Shown here: positions 24,519-33,588 of the stretch, piece by piece
Numbering within the stretch: the stretch's first letter is position 1
Layout of the letters: the number at the start of each line of letters is the position of its first letter
From: Oceanicaulis sp. MMSF_3324
GTDB lineage: Bacteria > Pseudomonadota > Alphaproteobacteria > Caulobacterales > Maricaulaceae
NCBI RefSeq assembly: GCF_030733545.1
Contig: NZ_JASHIU010000009.1
Coordinates: 62,001 to 126,000 of the forward strand
Direction: 5' to 3'
Length of the DNA stretch: 64,000 bases
Program-made: the position numbers and the translations under genes
The notes under the pieces: model-generated
What the model saw: the letters and a program-made list of their open reading frames with translations, nothing else
Told to the model about the DNA's origin: nothing
Database searches by the model: none

Positions 24519-27122
24519 ATGTCAGACCTCCCGCTTTCTGCGCACCGCGCGCCTTCCGCAGCAAATCCGGCGCCCGATGGCGCGCCTGCTTCCGAAACAG
24601 ACGCTGCGCAGGCTGAAAGCCCGCTGACACGGCCCTTGACCCGACTCATTTTCTGGACGGCCAGCCTGGGGGCGCTGATTGCAGCGGCGGTCGCGATTTT
24701 CGCCGGGGCAGGCGCCGGCTGGAACGGAGTCATCCTTCTGTCGGGCATCGCTTCTGTGGCCTTGTTGTTGATGTACGCGCTGGCGGCGGGCGAGACCGCC
24801 GGACGCTCACTCATCGAAAGCGGTGAACGCAAGCGCGCCAATGCGGGCCAGGCGGCGCACGCCATGGCGGTCTGGCCGGACCCGGTGCTTATCACCGACC
24901 CGCAAGGGCGCGTGTCCTGGGCCAATGCGGCTTACGTGAAACTCGCCGAAACGCTGTCCGGCGCAACAGGCAAGGGCGCGCCGGCCGCGCCCGAATGCCT
25001 GTTCAGCGGCGCCGGCGCCGGGGCGATCTATCGGTTGAACCGCGCCGCAGGCGCGGGCCTAGCCGCGCGCGAAGTGGTGGGTCGCATCCCGCTGGGCGGC
25101 GGCGAAAGCGTGGTCTATGCCGCCGATGTCTCCGTGCTTGATGATGGCGGCGTCCTGTGGCGCTTTTCCGAACTGCGCGATGAGGGCCCGTTCGAGCCCG
25201 AAGACACGCCCGACTGGGCCGATCACGCGCCGGCCGGTCTGTTCAGCGCCGATGCGGAAGGGCGCATCCTGGCCGCGAACGCCACCCTGCGCCGCTGGCT
25301 CGGCGTCAGTGAAGAGGCTGCGCTCAAGCTTCAGGACATCACCTCGGGCGACACTGCCGCAGCCTTTGCGCAATCGCGCGGCGCGGAAGGCGTGATGCGT
25401 CTGGATGCCCGGCTCAAGCACGCCGATGGCGAAGAAAGCCCGGTGGTCATCTGCGTGAGTTGGAACGAGGACCGTCCCGCCAAGGCGCGGGCGGTGGTCT
25501 ATGAACTGTCTGCGACCGGTGCGCCGCCGGCGGTTGCTGGCCCGGCCTCTGTTCAGGACGCCTCACCGGTCGGCACGGCGCTCGCCGGCGGCTCGTTTGA
25601 TGAAATGTTCGCCACCGCACCGTTCGGCGTGGCGCGGCTCGATGACGCCGATCCCGCCGTGGCGGTGGTCGAGGACGCCAACCCTGCGCTGTTGAAGCTG
25701 TCCGGCGGCGCGGCCGTGCCGGGCGCCGCGTTTGAATCCCTGTTCGAGATTGGCGGAGATGGTCGCATCGACAATGTGCTGGGCTCTGCGCTCGCGGGTC
25801 GGGGCGAGCCCAGCGAGGTGCGCCTGAAGGCCGGCGAGGATGGCGAGCGCGCGGTCCAGGTCTTCCTGTCGCCCTCACGCGAGGGCAAGCGCGTCGCCTA
25901 TGTGGTCGACATTTCGTCCTGGAAAGCGCTGGAGCAACAGGTCGCCCAGGCAGGCAAGATGCAGGCTGTGGGCCAGCTCGCCAGCGGCGTGGCGCATGAT
26001 TTCAACAACATGCTCACCGCCATTCGCCTCAATGTGGGCGAGCTTCTGAACCGCCACCCGGTGGGCGATCCCTCCTATCAGGACCTTCAGCAGATCAATT
26101 CCACAGTGACGCGCCAGGCGGGCCTGGTGCGCAAGCTGCTGGCCTTCTCGCGCAAACAGACCTTCCGCAATACCGTCTTTGATATTTCCGACGTGCTGTC
26201 GGATTGCTCGATCATGCTAGGGCAGATTCTCGAAGAGACCGTGCGTCTGGACATCAAGCATGGCCGGGATCTGCCGTTGGTGCGCGCAGACCGCAACCAG
26301 ATCGACAACATTCTCGTCAATCTCGCCACCAATGCGCGCGACGCCATGAAATCACAGGGCGGCGGCGTTCTGACCATCACCACCGAGGCGGTCAGCGCGG
26401 CGGATGTGGCCCGCGCCGGGGCGCCCAATCCCAAGGATGGCGACTGGGCCGCGATCCATGTGTCCGACACCGGCACCGGCATGGATGAGGCGACGCTGAA
26501 GAAGATCTTCGAGCCCTTCTTCACCACCAAGGAGGCCGGCCAGGGCACCGGGCTGGGCCTCGCCACCGTCTATGGCGTGGTCAAGCAATCGGGCGGCTTC
26601 CTGTTTGTGGATTCCGAGCTGGGGCAGGGCACCACCTTCCATATCTATCTGCCCGGCCATGTGCCGAGCGAAGAGGAAGAGACCGAGCTGGCGCGGGAAG
26701 AGGCTGCCAAGACCGCCGAACCCGAACCCTCCGATCTCGCCGGCAAGGGGCGGATCCTGTTCGTCGAGGACGAGGATGCCGTGCGCGCCATCGCCGCCAA
26801 GACGCTCGTGCGTCGCGGCTATGAGGTCGTGGAGGCCTGTGATGGCGAGGAAGCGCTGGAGATTCTCGAGGAGGAGCCGGAAAGCTTCGACCTTCTGATT
26901 TCCGACGTGGTGATGCCGGGGCTGGATGGCCCGGGCCTGCTCAAGCAAGGGCGTCATCTGCTGGGCAATGCGCGAATCGTCTTCATTTCCGGCTACGCCA
27001 AGGAAGAGTTCTCCGACACCTTGTCGGACGATCTCGAGATTTCCTTCCTGCCCAAGCCGTTTGATATCCAGCAGCTTGCAGAACGGGTGAAAGAGGAGCT
27101 TGCGGCGCGCCAGCGCGCCTAA
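24519..27122 (+). CDS. cckA: Cell-cycle hybrid histidine kinase CckA
   Basis: CckA phosphorylates the phosphotransferase ChpT and thereby CtrA. The 867-residue protein has two membrane helices (~43-65, ~70-92), a region of about 400 residues fitting PAS-like sensor domains (~115-225, ~235-330, ~370-470), a DHp domain with [13 protein letters not shown] (phospho-acceptor His493), a catalytic ATPase domain (N-box [49 protein letters not shown]), and a C-terminal receiver (LFVEDEDAV, acceptor Asp796 in [17 protein letters not shown]). The DHp-to-receiver part closely follows Caulobacter CckA. The N-terminal part is longer and apparently has an extra PAS-like module. Its gene follows flhB. Confidence 0.93.
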   Translation: MSDLPLSAHRAPSAANPAPDGAPASETDAAQAESPLTRPLTRLIFWTASLGALIAAAVAIFAGAGAGWNGVILLSGIASVALLLMYALAAGETAGRSLIESGERKRANAGQAAHAMAVWPDPVLITDPQGRVSWANAAYVKLAETLSGATGKGAPAAPECLFSGAGAGAIYRLNRAAGAGLAAREVVGRIPLGGGESVVYAADVSVLDDGGVLWRFSELRDEGPFEPEDTPDWADHAPAGLFSADAEGRILAANATLRRWLGVSEEAALKLQDITSGDTAAAFAQSRGAEGVMRLDARLKHADGEESPVVICVSWNEDRPAKARAVVYELSATGAPPAVAGPASVQDASPVGTALAGGSFDEMFATAPFGVARLDDADPAVAVVEDANPALLKLSGGAAVPGAAFESLFEIGGDGRIDNVLGSALAGRGEPSEVRLKAGEDGERAVQVFLSPSREGKRVAYVVDISSWKALEQQVAQAGKMQAVGQLASGVAHDFNNMLTAIRLNVGELLNRHPVGDPSYQDLQQINSTVTRQAGLVRKLLAFSRKQTFRNTVFDISDVLSDCSIMLGQILEETVRLDIKHGRDLPLVRADRNQIDNILVNLATNARDAMKSQGGGVLTITTEAVSAADVARAGAPNPKDGDWAAIHVSDTGTGMDEATLKKIFEPFFTTKEAGQGTGLGLATVYGVVKQSGGFLFVDSELGQGTTFHIYLPGHVPSEEEETELAREEAAKTAEPEPSDLAGKGRILFVEDEDAVRAIAAKTLVRRGYEVVEACDGEEALEILEEEPESFDLLISDVVMPGLDGPGLLKQGRHLLGNARIVFISGYAKEEFSDTLSDDLEISFLPKPFDIQQLAERVKEELAARQRA

Positions 27123-27171
27123 GGCTCTGATTGCATTCACAAGGCATGGCTTGCCCGCGTCGGCCATAAAT

Positions 27172-27186
27172 GTTCTGCTTGCGTTC
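27172..27186 (+). promoter_or_regulatory. LexA (SOS) box of recA
   Basis: GTTCTGCTTGCGTTC is an exact GTTC-N7-GTTC direct repeat, the LexA recognition site of alphaproteobacteria, 71 bases before the recA start. Confidence 0.85.
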
Positions 27187-27257
27187 CGGGAACAAAATAA
27201 GTACGGTCGCCTTCATTGCTCGACTCGGTCGGGCGTGAAATAAGGAGGGCCGACCTG

Positions 27258-28340
27258 ATGGCACAGTCAAATCTGCGCGTGGTGAAAGACGGCGACATGG
27301 ATAAACAAAAAGCGCTTGAAGCGGCCCTGACTCAAATCGATCGCGCCTTCGGCAAAGGCTCGGTGATGAAGCTGGGCGCCAAGCCGAACCAGGACATTCA
27401 GGCGATCTCCACCGGCTCTCTGGGCCTGGACATCGCATTGGGCGTGGGCGGTCTGCCCAAGGGCCGGATCGTGGAAATCTACGGCCCGGAAAGCTCGGGC
27501 AAGACAACGCTCGCCCTGCACACCGTGGCGGAATGCCAGAAGGGCGGCGGCACCGCGGCCTTTGTGGACGCCGAGCACGCGCTCGACCCGGTCTATGCCC
27601 GCAAGCTGGGCGTGGATGTGGGCGAGCTCCTGGTGTCCCAGCCTGACGCGGGCGAACAGGCGCTTGAAATCGCCGATACCCTGGTGCGTTCGGGCGCCAT
27701 TGACGTGCTGGTGATCGACTCCGTGGCCGCGCTGACCCCGCGCGCCGAACTGGAAGGCGATATGGGCGATTCCCTGCCCGGTCTTCAGGCGCGTCTGATG
27801 AGCCAGGCGCTGCGCAAGCTGACCGCCTCGATCTCCAAGTCCAACTGCCTGGTGATCTTCATCAACCAGATCCGCATGAAGATCGGCGTGATGTTCGGCT
27901 CGCCCGAGACCACCACCGGCGGCAATGCGCTGAAATTCTACTCTTCGGTGCGTCTTGATATCCGCCGCATCGGCGCGATCAAGAACCGCGACGAGGTGAT
28001 CGGCAACCAGACCCGGGTCAAGGTCGTGAAGAACAAGGTCGCGCCGCCCTTCCGCGAGGTGGAGTTCGACATTCTTTATGGCGAGGGCATCTCCAAGACC
28101 GGCGAACTGCTCGATCTCGGCGTGAAGGGCAATATCATCGAGAAATCGGGCTCGTGGTATTCCCATGACTCCGAACGGATCGGCCAGGGCCGCGAGAATG
28201 CGCGCCAGTTCCTGCTCGACAATCCCCAGATCGCCGACAAGATCGAAGCCCAGGTGCGCAAGAATGCCGGCCTGATCGCTGACGAATTGCTGGTGGGTCC
28301 GGGCGAGGATGATGATCTGGACGACGAAGCCACCGGCTAG
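27258..28340 (+). CDS. recA: Recombinase RecA
   Basis: RecA catalyses homologous strand exchange and activates LexA self-cleavage. With the start at ATG 27258 (AGGAGG 8-9 bases upstream) it has 360 residues. Visible features are [20 protein letters not shown], Walker [25 protein letters not shown], Walker [11 protein letters not shown], loop-L2 region [20 protein letters not shown], and an acidic C-terminal tail ([12 protein letters not shown]). It is monocistronic with its own SOS box. Confidence 0.98.
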   Translation: MAQSNLRVVKDGDMDKQKALEAALTQIDRAFGKGSVMKLGAKPNQDIQAISTGSLGLDIALGVGGLPKGRIVEIYGPESSGKTTLALHTVAECQKGGGTAAFVDAEHALDPVYARKLGVDVGELLVSQPDAGEQALEIADTLVRSGAIDVLVIDSVAALTPRAELEGDMGDSLPGLQARLMSQALRKLTASISKSNCLVIFINQIRMKIGVMFGSPETTTGGNALKFYSSVRLDIRRIGAIKNRDEVIGNQTRVKVVKNKVAPPFREVEFDILYGEGISKTGELLDLGVKGNIIEKSGSWYSHDSERIGQGRENARQFLLDNPQIADKIEAQVRKNAGLIADELLVGPGEDDDLDDEATG

Positions 28341-28358
28341 GCTGCGTTGAAACTGCCG

Positions 28359-28419
28359 CATCACCCCTGATTTCGGTGATGAATCTACAACGGGCGCTTG
28401 GCTTGACCGGGCGCCCGTT
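28359..28419. other. Two hairpins between recA and alaS
   Basis: CATCACC/GGTGATG (28359-28381) and AACGGGCGC/GCGCCCGTT (28389-28419) are potential stems in the recA-alaS gap. Neither is followed by a T-run, so they may be weak terminators of recA or leader structures of alaS. Confidence 0.35.
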
Positions 28420-28511
28420 CGTATATGGGGGTGAACCGACTTTCAAAGGCCGCCGCGTGAGCGCGCGGCCTTCCTCTCAAACGCCGCGCGCCAGCGCCCG
28501 GAGTGCCCCAC

Positions 28512-31166
28512 ATGACCGCCTTGCGCGATATCCGAAGCCAGTTCCTCGATTTCTTCGCCAAAGAAGGCCATGAGATCGTCCAGTCCGCGCCTCTGGTGCC
28601 GCAGGATGATCCCACCTTGCTGTTCGTGAACGCGGGCATGGTGCCGTTCAAGAATGTCTTCACCGGCGCCGAGCGTCGCGACTATGTGCGCGCGACCACG
28701 TCGCAGAAATGCGTGCGGGCGGGCGGCAAGCACAATGACCTTGATAATGTGGGCTATACGGCGCGCCACCACACCTTCTTTGAAATGCTGGGGAATTTCT
28801 CCTTTGGCGACTATTTCAAGGAAAACGCGATCGAGTTCGCCTGGAAAATGGTCACCCAGGAATTCGCCCTGCCCAAGGACAAGCTGCTGGTCACGGTCTA
28901 TTCCGAGGATGACGAGGCGGCGGCGCTGTGGCGCAAGATCGCCGGGCTTTCCGATGACAAGATCATCCGCATTTCCACCTCGGACAATTTCTGGTCCATG
29001 GGCGATACCGGTCCGTGTGGTCCGTGCTCAGAAATCTTCTTTGATCACGGCCCGGATATCTGGGGCGGCCCTCCGGGCACGCCGGAAGAGGATGGCGACC
29101 GGTTCATCGAGATCTGGAATCTCGTCTTCATGCAGTACGAGCAGCAGGCGGGTGGTGAGCGTATCAATCTGCCCAAGCCCTCCATCGATACCGGCATGGG
29201 TCTGGAGCGGATCGCGGCCGTGCTGCAAGGCGTGCACAACAACTATGATGTCGACCTGTTCAAGACGCTGATCAACGCGTCCGAAGACGCGCTGAAGGTG
29301 AAGGCCGAGGGTGATGCGCTGGCGAGCCACCGGGTGATCGCCGACCATATGCGCTCGTCATCGTTCCTGATTGCTGACGGCGTCACCCCCTCCAATGAGG
29401 GTCGGGGCTATGTGCTGCGCCGGATCATGCGCCGCGCCATGCGCCATGCGCACCTTCTGGGCGCCAATGAGCCGGTTCTGTACGGCCTGGCGAAAACCCT
29501 GTCGGACGAGATGGGCGAAGCCTTCCCCGAGCTGCCGCGCGCCCTGCCGGTGATCGAGGAAACCCTGCGGGGTGAGGAAGAGCGCTTCCAGCGCACGCTG
29601 GGCCGCGGCCTGACCCTGCTCGATGAAGCCACCGCCAATCTCAAGGAAGGCGATGCGCTGCCGGGTGAAACCGCGTTCAAGCTCTATGACACCTATGGCT
29701 TCCCGCTCGATCTGACCGAGGATGCGCTGCGCACCCGCGGGCTCAATGTGGACCATGCCGGGTTTGACGCCGCCATGGAGCGCCAACGCGCGGATGCGCG
29801 CGCCAGCTGGACCGGCTCGGGGCAGGCGGCGCCCGAAGCGCTCTGGTTTGAGGTGCGGGACCGTCTCGGCGCGACCGATTTCACCGGCTATCAGTCCCAT
29901 GACGGGCAGTCCGAGCTCACCGCCATCGTCGCCGAGGGCGCTGAGCAATCTGAACTGTCCGCTGGCGCGGGCGCCGAGCTGATCTTCAAGTCCACGCCGT
30001 TTTATGCCGAAGGCGGCGGTCAGATCGGCGATGCGGGCGTCATCACCTTTGACAATGGCGCCGTGTTCACGGTCAACGATGTCCAGAAACGCGCCGGCGA
30101 GATCTACGCCCATATCGGTGTGCTCGAGAGCGGCGCCATCAAGATCGGCGACGCCGCCAGCCTGAAGGTGAATGCGGAACGCCGCACCAAGGTGCGCGCC
30201 AATCACTCCGCCACGCACCTGCTGCATGCCGCTTTGCGCGATGTACTGGGCCCGCACGTCACCCAGAAGGGCTCCTATGTGGGCCCCGATAGGCTGCGGT
30301 TCGACTTCTCCCATGCCAAGGCGCTGACGGAGGCGGAAACCGCCGCCATCGAGGCGCAGGTCAATGCGGTGATCCGGCAGAATGCGGCGGCGAAGATTGC
30401 TGAAATGTCGCCGGAAAAGGCGATTGAGGCCGGCGCGCTGGCTCTGTTCGGTGAAAAGTATGGCGAGAGCGTGCGCGTGCTGGCCATGGGCGAGTCCCTC
30501 AAGGACGACGACAAGGCCTATTCGGTCGAGCTGTGCGGCGGCATCCATGTGGACCGCACAGGCGATATCGCCCTGTTCAAGATCATTGGTGAAAGCTCTG
30601 CTGCTGCAGGCGTTCGCCGCCTGGAAGCCGTGACCGGTGAAGCCGCCCGTCAATGGCTTGAAACCGAAGCGAACAAGGCCAAAGACGCCGCCGCGGCGCT
30701 CAAGGTGCCGACTGTCGAGCTAGTCGAGCGCATCGAAGGCCTGCAGGCCGAGCGCAAGATGCTCGAACGCCAACTGGCCGAAGCCAAGAAGCAACTCGCC
30801 ATGGGCGGGGGCGGCGGCGCGGCGCCGGCGGGCCCGGAAGAGATCAACGGGATCAAGCTGATTGCGCGCGTCGTCGAAGGTGTTGGCGGCAAGGATTTGC
30901 GCGGTCTTGTGGACGAGGCGCGCAAGCAGATGGGTTCGGGCGTGGCCGCGTTCGTCGGCGTCAATGAGGGCAAGGCGGCGCTCGCCGTGGGCCTGACCGA
31001 GGATCTGACAGGCTCGATGAGCGCGGTCGATTTCGTGCGCGCCGGCTCCGCTGCCGTGGGCGGCAAGGGCGGCGGCGGTCGTCCCGACTTTGCCCAGGCT
31101 GGCGGGCCGGATGGCGACAAGGCCGAAGACGCGTTGGACGCCATTCGTCAGGTTCTGGCGGGCTGA
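28512..31166 (+). CDS. alaS: Alanyl-tRNA synthetase
   Basis: AlaRS charges tRNA-Ala. From ATG 28512 (GGAG 8 bases upstream) it has 884 residues. The class II catalytic core includes [38 protein letters not shown] and [15 protein letters not shown]. The editing domain has the zinc ligands HSATH and CGGIH ([37 protein letters not shown]). A C-terminal coiled coil and Gly-rich C-Ala domain ([20 protein letters not shown]) end at QVLAG. Full length and intact. Confidence 0.98.
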   Translation: MTALRDIRSQFLDFFAKEGHEIVQSAPLVPQDDPTLLFVNAGMVPFKNVFTGAERRDYVRATTSQKCVRAGGKHNDLDNVGYTARHHTFFEMLGNFSFGDYFKENAIEFAWKMVTQEFALPKDKLLVTVYSEDDEAAALWRKIAGLSDDKIIRISTSDNFWSMGDTGPCGPCSEIFFDHGPDIWGGPPGTPEEDGDRFIEIWNLVFMQYEQQAGGERINLPKPSIDTGMGLERIAAVLQGVHNNYDVDLFKTLINASEDALKVKAEGDALASHRVIADHMRSSSFLIADGVTPSNEGRGYVLRRIMRRAMRHAHLLGANEPVLYGLAKTLSDEMGEAFPELPRALPVIEETLRGEEERFQRTLGRGLTLLDEATANLKEGDALPGETAFKLYDTYGFPLDLTEDALRTRGLNVDHAGFDAAMERQRADARASWTGSGQAAPEALWFEVRDRLGATDFTGYQSHDGQSELTAIVAEGAEQSELSAGAGAELIFKSTPFYAEGGGQIGDAGVITFDNGAVFTVNDVQKRAGEIYAHIGVLESGAIKIGDAASLKVNAERRTKVRANHSATHLLHAALRDVLGPHVTQKGSYVGPDRLRFDFSHAKALTEAETAAIEAQVNAVIRQNAAAKIAEMSPEKAIEAGALALFGEKYGESVRVLAMGESLKDDDKAYSVELCGGIHVDRTGDIALFKIIGESSAAAGVRRLEAVTGEAARQWLETEANKAKDAAAALKVPTVELVERIEGLQAERKMLERQLAEAKKQLAMGGGGGAAPAGPEEINGIKLIARVVEGVGGKDLRGLVDEARKQMGSGVAAFVGVNEGKAALAVGLTEDLTGSMSAVDFVRAGSAAVGGKGGGGRPDFAQAGGPDGDKAEDALDAIRQVLAG

Positions 31167-31606
31167 TGGTCAAGCGAGCCAAACCCGGCGCGGTTGTTCA
31201 GCTGACAGGTGACAAGGCGGCGGCGAAACAGATCGCCGCCGCCCGCACCGCGTTCAATCAGGCGCTGAGCGATCGCGATTACAGCGGCATCGAAGCGGCC
31301 TTGTGCGAAGATTGCACGCTGGTGCCCGGCGATGACGCCGAGCTGATGGCGGGGCGTTCGGCCCAGCTTGATGCCTGGCGCTCCATTATCGGTCAGGCGC
31401 CCGATGTCAGCTATGTGCGCACGCCCATGCGGATTGATGTGGGCGAGGACGGTTTGCTCGCCGCCGAGACGGGTCGCTGGAAAGGCCAATGGTCCGCTCA
31501 CGGCGTCGCTGTGCGCTATTCGGGGCGCTATTTCGCCAAATGGCGTCTGGACGGGGATGGCTGGCGTATCGCGTCGGAAGTCTTCGTGACGCTGAAGCGG
31601 GGATAA
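31166..31606 (+). CDS. NTF2-like (SnoaL/DUF4440-type) protein
   Basis: The 146-residue soluble protein has the cone-shaped NTF2-like pattern: a first helix ARTAFNQALSDRDYSGIEAA followed by LCEDCTLVPGDDAELMAGR and strands ending YFAKWRLDGDGWRIASEVFV. The ATG overlaps the alaS stop (TGATG), so it is co-translated with alaS. No catalytic residues can be assigned. It sits directly before the ECF41 operon, but the ECF41-type promoter begins after its stop. Confidence 0.75.
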   Translation: MVKRAKPGAVVQLTGDKAAAKQIAAARTAFNQALSDRDYSGIEAALCEDCTLVPGDDAELMAGRSAQLDAWRSIIGQAPDVSYVRTPMRIDVGEDGLLAAETGRWKGQWSAHGVAVRYSGRYFAKWRLDGDGWRIASEVFVTLKRG

Positions 31607-31618
31607 ATACAGCCCCGC

Positions 31619-31645
31619 CGTCACAGCCGGACAGGCTGATCCGTC
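31619..31645 (+). promoter_or_regulatory. ECF41-type promoter
   Basis: CGTCACA and CGTC are separated by exactly 16 bases, matching the TGTCACA-N16-CGTC pattern described for ECF41 sigma factors except at the first base. It lies 26 bases before the start of the operon that encodes the ECF41 sigma factor, as expected for autoregulation. Confidence 0.65.
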
Positions 31646-31671
31646 AGATCTTCCAGCAAAGGGAGACTGAC

Positions 31672-32598
31672 ATGTTTTCACGACTGACCGTATACGCCTG
31701 CGCCCTGATCCTGATTGCGCTCGGGCTGGCCATGCTGCTGGACGGCGCGCTCTGGTACGCGCTTACCCCTGGCGTCATCGCGACGGGACCATACAACCCG
31801 CATTTCGTTGCCGATATCGGATTTGCGTTTCTGGCGTCGGGCATGGTGCTGGGCATCGGCGCCTGGATGGGCCATCGCGCCTTGATGCTGGCCGGGATCA
31901 GCTGGCCTGCGCTTCATGCGGGGCTTCATGTGTTCGGACTGGTCACCATGGGCCCTGCCAGTACAGCCGCGCTCTGGGCCGAGCTCCTGGGGGTGATTGC
32001 GCCTGTCATCGCGGCCGGCATCGCCCTCTTTCGTGTGCCGGCTTTCAGCCCGGGCTTTGGCGGACGAACCCTGCAGCACAGGCTGACGGAACAGTTTGAA
32101 CGTCAATGGTCCTACGACGCCAGCTATCTGCACGAGATTTCCGAAATGGCGCCGGACACCCTGGTGCGATTTCAGACCTTCCAGGGGCTTGCAGCTTATC
32201 AGGGCGCGGCGCCGTCGCTTCTGCTGGCGGGCGCGACGCTGGGCGCAATGCTGGAAGAAGATTGTGGTCCCTGCGCCCAACTGACTGTGGACATGGTGCT
32301 GGCCCGGGGCGTCAGTCCGTCAGTCGTGCGCGCGCTCATTGATGGCGATCACGAGAACACCGAGCCGAGTGCGGTACTGGGGTTTCGCTTTGCACAGGCG
32401 CTGATGCAGGGAAATGAGGCTCTTCCGGAATTACGACATGCCATTACTCGGCAATACGGCAAGAGCGCTGTTTTGGCGGCGGCCTATGCGGTGCTGGTCG
32501 CGCGGAGTTATCCTCTGCTCAAGCGCGCGCTTGGTCATGGACAGGCATGCCTGCGTCTGAGCGTGGATGGTGAAACTCTCAATGTGAAACCCTCATGA
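31672..32598 (+). CDS. Membrane-anchored carboxymuconolactone-decarboxylase/AhpD-like protein (ECF41 partner)
   Basis: The 308-residue protein starts at ATG 31672 (GGGAGA upstream). Residues ~5-125 form about four membrane helices (VYACALILIALGLAMLLDGA, FVADIGFAFLASGMVLGIGA, and further). Residues ~140-300 form an AhpD/CMD-like helical domain with the redox-type pair CGPC (Cys198, Cys201) inside MLEEDCGPCAQLTVDMVLAR. ECF41 sigma factors are normally encoded beside a carboxymuconolactone decarboxylase, oxidoreductase or epimerase. Here that partner carries its own membrane anchor. The sigma gene overlaps its stop by 4 bases. Substrate unknown. Confidence 0.82.
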   Translation: MFSRLTVYACALILIALGLAMLLDGALWYALTPGVIATGPYNPHFVADIGFAFLASGMVLGIGAWMGHRALMLAGISWPALHAGLHVFGLVTMGPASTAALWAELLGVIAPVIAAGIALFRVPAFSPGFGGRTLQHRLTEQFERQWSYDASYLHEISEMAPDTLVRFQTFQGLAAYQGAAPSLLLAGATLGAMLEEDCGPCAQLTVDMVLARGVSPSVVRALIDGDHENTEPSAVLGFRFAQALMQGNEALPELRHAITRQYGKSAVLAAAYAVLVARSYPLLKRALGHGQACLRLSVDGETLNVKPS

Positions 32599-33479
32599 GC
32601 CAGAATACGTCCGTTTCTGTCTTTGAAGCGCAGCGCCCCGCGCTTGTGGCGCTGGCCTATCGGATGCTGGGCGAGCGCGCGCTTGCAGAGGATGTCGTCC
32701 AGGAGGCCTGGTTGCGCTGGCGCACGGTCGAGGTGGAGGACCTCGACCAGCCCGCCGCCTGGTTGCGGACCGTGACGACGCGCCTTGCGATTGATGCCTT
32801 GCGGCGCGCGCGATCGCGTCGTGAAGCCTATATCGGTCCCTGGTTGCCCGAGCCCTTGATGGAAGATCCGGCCAGCGACTTCACCGCGCGGCTGGAAACC
32901 GTCCAGCAGGCCGAGCTTGCGCTTGTCTGGGTGATGGAGTTCCTGACGCCGGACGAACGCGCCGCCTTTGTCCTGCACGACACCTTCGAAGAGCCCTATT
33001 CGGCGATCGCAAGCGTGCTGGACAAGAGCGAGGCGGCCTGCCGCAAGCTTGTCAGCCGGGCGCGCGCCAAGACCGGCGCTGCGCCCATGCAGATCGGCGC
33101 CTCGCGTGAGGTAGTGATGGGCTTACTGGACAGGCTGATGCAGGCGAGTGCTACCGGTGACCTTGCAGTGATCCGTGATGTGCTGGCCGAGGATGTGGTG
33201 GCCATCTCTGATGGTGGGGGCAAGGCGCGCGCCGCGCTACGACCACTCTATGGCGCGGATGAAACCGCCCAGGTCATGCATGCGCTTGCGACCCGCAAGC
33301 AAATCGGCGCCGCGCCGGTATGGGTCAGCGTCAATGGCGCGCCGGCCATCGCCATTCTGGAGGGCGGTTCGCTGGACCATATTACCACCCTGGCGCCGTC
33401 ACGGACTGATCCTGCGCGCATTGGCTGGCTCTACACCATGCGCAATCCGGACAAGCTGCCCGTGCGGGCTGCTGACTAG
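32595..33479 (+). CDS. ECF41-type RNA polymerase sigma factor with SnoaL-like C-terminal domain
   Basis: The 294 residues comprise sigma region 2 (RPALVALAYRMLGERALAED), a linker with the ECF41 signature WLPEP (83-87), region 4 (FLTPDERAAFVLHDTFEEPY, AIASVLDKSEAACRKLVSRA), and a SnoaL-like C-terminal domain with DGGGK (~205) and NPDKL (284-288). These three motifs define ECF41, in which the C-terminal domain controls sigma activity instead of an anti-sigma factor. The ATG overlaps the stop of the CMD-like gene (ATGA). Confidence 0.92.
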   Translation: MSQNTSVSVFEAQRPALVALAYRMLGERALAEDVVQEAWLRWRTVEVEDLDQPAAWLRTVTTRLAIDALRRARSRREAYIGPWLPEPLMEDPASDFTARLETVQQAELALVWVMEFLTPDERAAFVLHDTFEEPYSAIASVLDKSEAACRKLVSRARAKTGAAPMQIGASREVVMGLLDRLMQASATGDLAVIRDVLAEDVVAISDGGGKARAALRPLYGADETAQVMHALATRKQIGAAPVWVSVNGAPAIAILEGGSLDHITTLAPSRTDPARIGWLYTMRNPDKLPVRAAD

Positions 33480-33588
33480 CGCCGGGGCGCTTTCGTCGCA
33501 GTCTTTTCGTACCCTGCGTTCATAAAGCGTCTGGATTTTCCCGTTTAAGGTTAACCTCAAGGCCAAATCGGGCGAACAGGGGCGCATT

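Noticed and set aside
28403-28427. TTGACC with TATATG as an alaS promoter
   Set aside because: The spacing is only about 13 bases, too short for a convincing promoter.
29358-30653. 431-residue open frame antisense to alaS
   Set aside because: It is a shadow of the conserved synthetase editing and catalytic regions.
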